Below, in pieces: positions 58,559 through 64,000 of a DNA stretch of 64,000 bases. The position numbers and the translations under genes are program-made. The stretch comes from Paracoccus aerodenitrificans (GTDB lineage: Bacteria; Pseudomonadota; Alphaproteobacteria; Rhodobacterales; Rhodobacteraceae), in assembly GCF_027913215.1 (NCBI RefSeq), contig NZ_CP115784.1, positions 186,001-250,000 on the forward strand. Reading direction: 5' to 3'. How positions within the stretch are numbered: the stretch's first letter is position 1; each line of letters starts with the position of its first letter. The notes under the pieces were generated by a model. That model ran no database searches, was not told the origin of the DNA, and saw nothing but the letters and a program-made list of their open reading frames with translations.

Positions 58559-59452
58559 TCAGTCCAGTTTCGGCGGCAACTCCATCCCCCGCAGGATCTC
58601 AGCGGCCAGCATTGGCCGCTTTCCCGCACGCTGCGCCTCAAGGATCTCAACCGCGCCCTCTCCGCAGGCGATGCGGAACCCGTCCAGCACCTCGCCTGGT
58701 CGTCCGCTTCCTTCCGCAAGCCGAGACCGCAGCAGCTTCACCCGCTCACCGGAAACCTCGCACCACGCGCCGGGGAATGGCGAAAGCCCCCTGATCTTGC
58801 GATCAATGACGACTGCGCTTTCCGTCCAGTCGATGCGAGTTTCCGATTTGTCGATCTTGCTCGCATAACTCACCCCTTCCGCTGCCTGAGGCCGTGCAGG
58901 CAGAGGCAAGCGGTGCAGCACATCCGCAACCAGATCGGCACCCATCCCGGACAGCCTGTCATGCAGATCCGCGGTCGTGTCGTCAGGACCGATCGGCGTA
59001 TGTGCTTCCGCCAGAACAGGACCCGTATCCAGCCCCGCCTCCATCTGCATGATGGCAATACCGGTTTCGGCATCGCCCGCCATGATCGCCCGGTGGATCG
59101 GTGCCGCTCCTCGCCATCTGGGCAGGATCGAGGCATGGATGTTCAGACAGCCCAGCCTCGGCGCCTCCAGAACCGCAGGTGGCAGGATCAGTCCGTAGGC
59201 TACGACGACGGCGATATCGGCCTGCAAGGCGGCAAACGCCGACTGTTCCTGCGGATCGCGCAGCGACACCGGATGACGGACCTCAAGCCCCAATTCTTTT
59301 GCCACCTCATGCACGGCGGTGATCCGGGGTTTCTGACCGCGCCCGGCCCCGCGAGGCGGCTGCGTATAGACAGCGACCACCTCATGTGCCGACGCAATTG
59401 CCCGAAGCGGCGGGACCGAGAAATCCGGCGTGCCCATGAAAATCACTCGCAT
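58559..59452 (-). CDS. fmt: Methionyl-tRNA formyltransferase
   Basis: The product has 297 residues from [20 protein letters not shown]; an ATG five codons earlier is possible. The hallmark motif is [20 protein letters not shown], with the catalytic Asn/His context, and the formyl-binding [13 protein letters not shown] follows. The C-terminal OB-like domain is present. It formylates Met-tRNAi for translation initiation. It lies 65 bp downstream of two deformylase genes on the same strand, in the classical def-fmt arrangement. Confidence 0.96.
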   Translation of the reverse strand: MRVIFMGTPDFSVPPLRAIASAHEVVAVYTQPPRGAGRGQKPRITAVHEVAKELGLEVRHPVSLRDPQEQSAFAALQADIAVVVAYGLILPPAVLEAPRLGCLNIHASILPRWRGAAPIHRAIMAGDAETGIAIMQMEAGLDTGPVLAEAHTPIGPDDTTADLHDRLSGMGADLVADVLHRLPLPARPQAAEGVSYASKIDKSETRIDWTESAVVIDRKIRGLSPFPGAWCEVSGERVKLLRSRLAEGSGRPGEVLDGFRIACGEGAVEILEAQRAGKRPMLAAEILRGMELPPKLD

Positions 59453-59517
59453 GCTGCGTTCCTTCATCCTGGTCCAAATATCCCGCGGGGGTGCGGGGCG
59501 CGAAGCCCCCGCGCGGT

Positions 59518-60021
59518 TCAGCCCCGTTTCGCCAGCTTTGCCGATTTTGTCACCAGCATCTTGCGGCGCAGAGGGCTGAGGTGATCCACATACATGCGCC
59601 CGTTCAGATGGTCGATCTGATGCTGAACCGAAGTCGCCCAGAGAGCCACGAAATCCCGCTCTTCGATTGCTCCGTCTTCATTGAGGAACCGGACCGTGAC
59701 GGCGCGGGGTCGGGTGATGCGGGCAAAGACACCGGGCAGGTTCGGGCTGGCCTCGTCATGGCTGCGATCCTGCACTGATTGATGCAGGATCTCGGGATTG
59801 GCCATGCGCACGGCCTGACCGCGCTTTTCCGAGGCATCGACCACGGCAAGCTGCAGCATGATCCCGATCTGCGGCGCGGCAAGGCCGACACCCGGCATCG
59901 CCTCCATCGTGTCGATCATGTCATCCCAGATCATGCGGATGGTTTCGGTCACCGCCTCGACCGTCTGCGCGGGCATGTGCAGCCGCTTGTCGCTGTAGGG
60001 AAGGAAGGGGCGGGCGGTCAT
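59518..60021 (-). CDS. Peptide deformylase-like protein with altered active site
   Basis: The product has 167 residues and clearly has the deformylase fold, with motif 1 [11 protein letters not shown]. Motif 2, normally EGCLS, is E90-A-S92-P-N, so the metal-binding Cys is Ser. Motif 3, normally QHExDHLxG, is [10 protein letters not shown], so the catalytic Glu is Gln135. The two metal His remain. It probably does not deformylate in the standard way. It follows the canonical def gene with a one-base overlap and precedes fmt. A paralogue of this sort may bind ribosomes or other formylated or acylated peptides; that is inference. Confidence 0.88.
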   Translation of the reverse strand: MTARPFLPYSDKRLHMPAQTVEAVTETIRMIWDDMIDTMEAMPGVGLAAPQIGIMLQLAVVDASEKRGQAVRMANPEILHQSVQDRSHDEASPNLPGVFARITRPRAVTVRFLNEDGAIEERDFVALWATSVQHQIDHLNGRMYVDHLSPLRRKMLVTKSAKLAKRG

Positions 60022-60548
60022 CAGGCCTGTTCGCGCGCCCGTTCGCGCTTCAGCTTGACCATTTTCCGGGTGATCATCTGACGGCGCATCGCGCTGATGT
60101 GATCTATGAACAGCACCCCGTCCAGATGATCCAGCTCATGCTGGGCGCAGGTGGCCCAGAGACCGTCGAATTCCTGCTCATGCTGCGCCCCGTCCAGACC
60201 CGTCCAGCGGAACCTGACCTGACTGGGCCGGGTCACTTCGGCATATTGGTCGGGGATCGACAGGCAGCCTTCTTCATAGACGTTCTGTTCTTCGGATTCC
60301 CAGTCGATCTCGGGATTGATCAGGACCATCGGTTTGCGCTCGGCGTCAGGGTCGCGCTGCGCATCCATCACGAAGATCCGTTTCAGCACGCCAAGTTGAG
60401 GCGCCGCCAGACCGACTCCGGGTGCGTCATACATGGTCGCCAGCATATCCGCCGCCAGAGTTTCGATCTCTGGCGTGATCTTCGCCACAGGGTCGCACTG
60501 TTTTTTCAGGCGCGGATCGGGATGAATTAGGATCGGTCGAATTGTCAT
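60021..60548 (-). CDS. def: Peptide deformylase
   Basis: The product has 175 residues with all three motifs intact: [20 protein letters not shown] (Cys95) and QHELDHLDG (His137, Glu138, His141). It removes the formyl group from nascent proteins at the ribosome exit tunnel, using Fe(II) or Zn(II). It is the first gene of the def-def-like-fmt cluster. Confidence 0.97.
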   Translation of the reverse strand: MTIRPILIHPDPRLKKQCDPVAKITPEIETLAADMLATMYDAPGVGLAAPQLGVLKRIFVMDAQRDPDAERKPMVLINPEIDWESEEQNVYEEGCLSIPDQYAEVTRPSQVRFRWTGLDGAQHEQEFDGLWATCAQHELDHLDGVLFIDHISAMRRQMITRKMVKLKRERAREQA

Positions 60549-60619
60549 GGCTGTGATCTAGGGCAAGGCTTGGCGCGAAGCAATAAGCGGCCTATTCCTT
60601 GACACAACAGGAGGCCGAT

Positions 60620-61801
60620 ATGACACGACCAGATTTTGACGAAATCATCGAGCGCCGCGGGACGTATTGCAATAAATGGGACGACATGAACGCCGTCTAT
60701 GGTGTCGATCCCGCTGACGGTCTGGCAATGTGGGTTGCCGATATGGATTTCCGCCCGCCCGCGCCGGTGCAGCAGGCCGTGGAAAGACTGGCCGCGCATG
60801 GCATATATGGCTATCCTGCGCAGAACCCGAATTATCCGGCCTCGATCCGGTGGTGGATGCAGAACCGGCATGGGTGGCAGGTCGAACAGGACTGGATTCT
60901 GACGGCGATGGGGCTGGTCAATGGCACGGCTCTGGCGGTGTCGGTTTTCTCGCAACCCGGAGACAGGGTCATTCTGATGACGCCCGTCTATCACGCGTTT
61001 TCCCGCGTGATTCGCGCTCAGGGGCGCGATGTCGCGGAGTTCCCGCTGGTGACTGAAAACGGCCGCTATGTCATGGACTGGCAAGGATGGGCCGGGCTGA
61101 TGACAGGGCGGGAAAAGATCCTGATCCTGTGCAGCCCGCATAATCCCGGCGGGCGCGTCTGGACCCCGGAAGAGCTGCGGCAGGTCGCGGATTTCTGTAA
61201 AGAGCACGATCTGCTTCTGATCAGCGATGAAATCCACCACGATCTTGTCATGCCCGGCAACAGCCATATCGTCACTGCCAAAGCCGCGCCCGATATCGCG
61301 GACCGGCTGATCACGCTGACCTCGGCGACCAAGACGTTTAATATTGCCGGTGCGCATGTCGGGAATGCGATCATTTCCGACCCGGCATTGCGTCGCAGCT
61401 ATCAGGGGGTGATGGCAGGGCTTGGGCTGTCTCCGGGGATGTTCGGGACGGATATGGTGACGGCTGCCTATTCGCCGGAAGGGGCGGAATGGGTCGACGC
61501 GCTTGTCGCCTATCTGGACGGTAACCGGAAAATCTTCGATGCCGGGGTGAATGAAATCCCCGGCCTGCGCTCAATGCCGCTGGAGGCGACATATCTGTCC
61601 TGGGTGGATTTTTCGGGTACGGGCATGTCGCCCGACGATATCAAGGCGCGTGTCGCGAATGATGCCCGGATCGCCGCCAATGCCGGAGAGACATTTGGCA
61701 CAGGCGGAGAAAGCTTCATGCGGTTCAATATCGCCACGCCGCGGGCGAATGTCGAAAACGCGGTGAAACGGCTGCAAGCGGCGTTTGACGATCTGCAATG
61801 A
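60620..61801 (+). CDS. PatB/MalY-type aminotransferase (cystathionine beta-lyase-like)
   Basis: The product has 393 residues from an ATG preceded by AGGAGG. It is a class I/II PLP enzyme. The opening IIERRGTYCNKWDDMNAVYG, the segment LAMWVADMDF, the PLP contacts CSPHNPGGRVW and LLISDEIHHDLV, and the Schiff-base Lys in SATKTFNIAG match the PatB/MalY group. It likely cleaves C-S bonds of cystathionine or cysteine conjugates. It is coupled by ATGA to the L,D-transpeptidase gene, which may be chance. Confidence 0.92.
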   Translation: MTRPDFDEIIERRGTYCNKWDDMNAVYGVDPADGLAMWVADMDFRPPAPVQQAVERLAAHGIYGYPAQNPNYPASIRWWMQNRHGWQVEQDWILTAMGLVNGTALAVSVFSQPGDRVILMTPVYHAFSRVIRAQGRDVAEFPLVTENGRYVMDWQGWAGLMTGREKILILCSPHNPGGRVWTPEELRQVADFCKEHDLLLISDEIHHDLVMPGNSHIVTAKAAPDIADRLITLTSATKTFNIAGAHVGNAIISDPALRRSYQGVMAGLGLSPGMFGTDMVTAAYSPEGAEWVDALVAYLDGNRKIFDAGVNEIPGLRSMPLEATYLSWVDFSGTGMSPDDIKARVANDARIAANAGETFGTGGESFMRFNIATPRANVENAVKRLQAAFDDLQ

Positions 61802-62382
61802 GCCGCAGGAAACGCGGCATTCTGCGCGTTCTGTTCCTGCTTTTGCTGGGATGGCTGGTCTGGACGATGTTCGGGCCGGCCTTTTTGCCCTCACCGCAAG
61901 TTCCGGCCCCGCTTCCTCCGGTTGCGCGGCCAGATGCGCCGGACCCGTCGGCCCCGATTCAGGGTCAGGTCGACCGTATCCTGATTGAGAAATCCGCGCG
62001 ACGGCTGAGTGTTTATCAACGCGGAACGGTGATACGTCAGTATCGCATCGCCCTTGGTTTCGCACCAGAGGGCGACAAGATCCGTCAGGGTGACGGAAAA
62101 ACTCCCGAGGGCGTTTTCAAGATAAATCGCCGCAATGATCGCAGTCAGTTTCATCTGTCTCTCGGGCTGGACTATCCTCAGGCCGGGGATCGTGAGCGTG
62201 CGCGGCAGGGCGGCTATGATCCCGGCGGGGATATCTTCATTCATGGCCAACCCAATCAGATCGCCGAGGGGATGCGCGTCTCGGGCGACTGGACCGAGGG
62301 CTGCATCGCCATCGATAATCACCAGATCGAAGAACTTTTTGCCGCAACCGGGATCGGCACCGAGGTAGAGATCAGGCCATGA
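61798..62382 (+). CDS. L,D-transpeptidase family (YkuD) protein
   Basis: The product has 194 residues. An N-terminal membrane anchor (GILRVLFLLLLGWLVWTMFG) is followed by a Pro-rich spacer and a YkuD domain with KTPEGVFKINRRN, GGDIFIHGQPNQ and the catalytic DWTEGCIAI (the His and Cys needed). It acts in the periplasm on peptidoglycan or on outer-membrane lipoprotein links. It starts inside the lyase stop. Confidence 0.92.
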   Translation: MSRRKRGILRVLFLLLLGWLVWTMFGPAFLPSPQVPAPLPPVARPDAPDPSAPIQGQVDRILIEKSARRLSVYQRGTVIRQYRIALGFAPEGDKIRQGDGKTPEGVFKINRRNDRSQFHLSLGLDYPQAGDRERARQGGYDPGGDIFIHGQPNQIAEGMRVSGDWTEGCIAIDNHQIEELFAATGIGTEVEIRP

Positions 62383-62392
62383 GGTTCGACCG

Positions 62393-62860
62393 ATGACATC
62401 CGAAATCACATTGCGCCTTGCCCATCCCGACGATGCCGAGGCTCTTGCGACGGTGCAGAACGCGATTTTCTGCGCCGGTTTGCGTGCAGGCCCGGTCGAT
62501 GCCGACCGGATGCGCGAGATCTATCTTGCCAACCCCGACACGATTCAGGTGACGATTGCCGAGCAGGATGGCGCGGTCGCGGGTTTCCAGTTTCTCGGCC
62601 TTGCGAGAGAGGGAAATCAATATGGCGTTCCGCTCGGCTGGGGCATGGTCGGCACGCATATTCGCCCCGAATCGGGCCGCAGCGGGATCGGCCGACGGTT
62701 ATTCGCGGAAACGCTGCGTGCCGCGCGGAGGGCCGGGCCGGCGCATCTGGATGCCTCGATTGGTGCGGATAATCAGGGCGGGCTGGCCTATTACAAGGCG
62801 ATGGGTTTCCGGCCCTATCGGGAATTTGAGGGCCGCATCCCGCATCGTCTCGATCTGTGA
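62393..62860 (+). CDS. GNAT-family N-acetyltransferase
   Basis: The product has 155 residues. The acetyl-CoA binding motif is IRPESGRSGIGRRLFAETLR, and the C-terminus AYYKAMGFRPYREFEGRI is characteristic of the GNAT fold. Cytosolic. It lies 10 bp after the L,D-transpeptidase gene. Substrate unknown. Confidence 0.88.
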   Translation: MTSEITLRLAHPDDAEALATVQNAIFCAGLRAGPVDADRMREIYLANPDTIQVTIAEQDGAVAGFQFLGLAREGNQYGVPLGWGMVGTHIRPESGRSGIGRRLFAETLRAARRAGPAHLDASIGADNQGGLAYYKAMGFRPYREFEGRIPHRLDL

Positions 62861-62899
62861 CCCCTTCCCGCCGGGCGCGGTTCGCACTAGGTTGCGCTC

Positions 62900-63523
62900 A
62901 TGACGTGGACGGTCCCGAATATTCTGACGATCCTGCGATTATTCGCGGCACCCGGCGTGCCGCTGATGTTTCTGTATTTTCAGCGCCCCTGGGCGGATTG
63001 GGCGGCGCTGACGCTGTTTCTTCTGGCGGCGATTACCGACTGGTTCGATGGCTATCTGGCCCGCGCCTGGAACCAGCAAAGCCGGTTCGGTGCGGCGATG
63101 GACCCGATTGCCGACAAGGCGATGGTGGTGATCGCGCTTGTCGTCATCACCGGCTATTCCGGCATGAACCCGTGGCTGATCCTGCCTGCGACGATTATCC
63201 TGTTCCGCGAGGTCTTCGTCTCGGGCCTGCGTGAATCGCTTGGCGACAAGGCGACCGAACTGGCCGTGACCAAGGTCGCCAAGTGGAAAACCACCACGCA
63301 GATGGTTGCCATTTCAGTGCTGTTTCTGGGCACAGGGCTGGCCTATGTCGAACATGGCCGCCCCCCGCTGGTCGGAGAGCCAAGCCTGCCCGGAGGGGCA
63401 AGCTGGTCGGATCTTGCGACATTGCTCGGTCTGTTCCTGATCTGGGTCGCGGCGGCGCTGACGGGCTGGACCGGCTGGGACTATTTCCGCAAAGCCATGC
63501 CCTATCTGAGAGGGCCGAAATGA
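62900..63523 (+). CDS. pgsA: CDP-diacylglycerol-glycerol-3-phosphate 3-phosphatidyltransferase
   Basis: The product has 207 residues. The CDP-alcohol phosphotransferase motif is complete: D-G-x2-A-R-x8-G-x3-D-x3-D in DWFDGYLARAWNQQSRFGAA followed by MDPIADK. Several membrane segments. It makes phosphatidylglycerol phosphate, the precursor of phosphatidylglycerol, in the inner membrane. The moaD start overlaps its stop by ATGA, an arrangement common in Rhodobacterales. Confidence 0.95.
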   Translation: MTWTVPNILTILRLFAAPGVPLMFLYFQRPWADWAALTLFLLAAITDWFDGYLARAWNQQSRFGAAMDPIADKAMVVIALVVITGYSGMNPWLILPATIILFREVFVSGLRESLGDKATELAVTKVAKWKTTTQMVAISVLFLGTGLAYVEHGRPPLVGEPSLPGGASWSDLATLLGLFLIWVAAALTGWTGWDYFRKAMPYLRGPK

Positions 63524-63771
63524 CGCTGGATGTGCTGTATTTCGCCTGGCTGCGCGAACGGATCGGTGAGCCGAAGGAACGGGTCGAAACCTCTGCCGCG
63601 ACGGTGCGCGAACTGGTTGCCCAACTTGTCGCGACGGATGAACAGCACAGCGCGGCGCTGTCGGACTTGTCGGCGGTGCGCGTTGCGGTGGATCAGGAAC
63701 TTGCCGATCTGGACGCCTCGCTTGAAGGGGTCCGCGAGGTTGCGTTTTTCCCTCCGATGACGGGCGGCTGA
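63520..63771 (+). CDS. moaD: Molybdopterin synthase small subunit MoaD
   Basis: The product has 83 residues of the ubiquitin-like fold, ending FFPPMTGG. The terminal Gly-Gly is the site of thiocarboxylation. It donates sulphur to precursor Z in molybdopterin synthesis, in complex with MoaE. It overlaps pgsA and its stop overlaps the moaE start. Confidence 0.95.
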   Translation: MTLDVLYFAWLRERIGEPKERVETSAATVRELVAQLVATDEQHSAALSDLSAVRVAVDQELADLDASLEGVREVAFFPPMTGG

Positions 63772-64000
63772 TGCTGATCCGCATTCAGCCTGACCCGTTC
63801 GATCTGGCCTCGATACTGGACGGGTTCGGGCAGGGTGCTGGCGCGATCGTCACATTTTCCGGCATCGTTCGCGACGATACCGGCCAGATGGTCGCGCTTG
63901 AACTGGAACATTATCCCAGCATGACCGAAAAGGCGGTCCGGGACATTGCGACCAAGGCTCGGGCGCGTTGGGATCTTGAGGATCTGGCGGTCATTCATCG
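63771..64000 (+). CDS. moaE: Molybdopterin synthase large subunit MoaE (partial)
   Basis: The frame begins MLIRIQPDPFDLASILDGFG and continues past the window end. GAIVTFSGIVRDD and ALELEHYPSMTEKAV are typical MoaE segments. It forms the heterotetrameric synthase with MoaD. The first 76 residues are visible. The one-base TGATG overlap couples it to moaD. Confidence 0.95.
   Translation, partial: MLIRIQPDPFDLASILDGFGQGAGAIVTFSGIVRDDTGQMVALELEHYPSMTEKAVRDIATKARARWDLEDLAVIH

Overview
The window looks like the chromosome of an alphaproteobacterium of the Rhodobacterales (Paracoccus/Rhodobacteraceae-like). The grounds are high GC content, a flagellin-flaF-flbT-DUF1217 cluster, glutathione-dependent formaldehyde oxidation genes, a pgsA-moaD-moaE cluster, a fmt-def-def cluster, and abundant IS5/IS1182/IS3-type insertion sequences. 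The genus call is inference; no rRNA gene is present.

Layout. 1-6.8 kb is an accessory patch. It holds the end of a quinone oxidoreductase with a divergent LysR gene, a tightly coupled two-gene pair with HEPN-like motifs, an IS1182-family copy, a short tyrosine recombinase, an IS5-family copy and gene debris. 6.8-23 kb is an unusual array of six regulator/transporter units: TetR-MFS, TetR-MFS(DHA2), XRE-MFS(DHA2), MerR-MFS, LysR with serine hydrolase-MFS-nitrilase, and LysR with nitroreductase-EamA. It is bracketed by two IS5-family elements, and several operator-like palindromes lie in its divergent gaps.

23.9-27.3 kb is the flagellin locus and 27.8-31.1 kb is carB. 31.2-34.0 kb is a graveyard of decayed, adjacent insertion sequences. 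34.1-42.3 kb is the most coherent metabolic unit. One strand carries a Rieske oxygenase, its FAD/2Fe-2S reductase, a TIM-barrel protein, class III alcohol dehydrogenase, a GNAT protein and S-formylglutathione hydrolase. The other strand carries a TetR regulator and an NCS2 nucleobase permease. The set reads as uptake and oxidative demethylation of an unknown methylated compound, possibly a purine, with built-in formaldehyde disposal.

42.4-47.7 kb is a TRAP transporter operon with a serine hydrolase and a divergent AraC regulator. 47.8-50.9 kb holds a polysaccharide pyruvyl transferase-like gene, rsmD, an FAD oxidoreductase and tRNA-Ala(CGC). A second, almost identical IS1182 copy lies at 51.2-52.8 kb in inverted orientation. 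mntR/mntH follow. 54.8-58.3 kb is an accessory patch with repeat blocks, an AraC gene, a VOC protein, remnants of a NIPSNAP-ABM-EamA operon and an IS21 fragment. 58.4-64 kb is housekeeping: tRNA-Gly(TCC), fmt, two peptide deformylases (one lacking key catalytic residues), a PatB-like lyase, an L,D-transpeptidase, a GNAT protein, pgsA, moaD and moaE.

Best candidates for undescribed biology are the demethylation operon with its three-half-site operator, the HEPN pair, the efflux-regulator array with its repeated two-hairpin element, and the degenerate deformylase paralogue.
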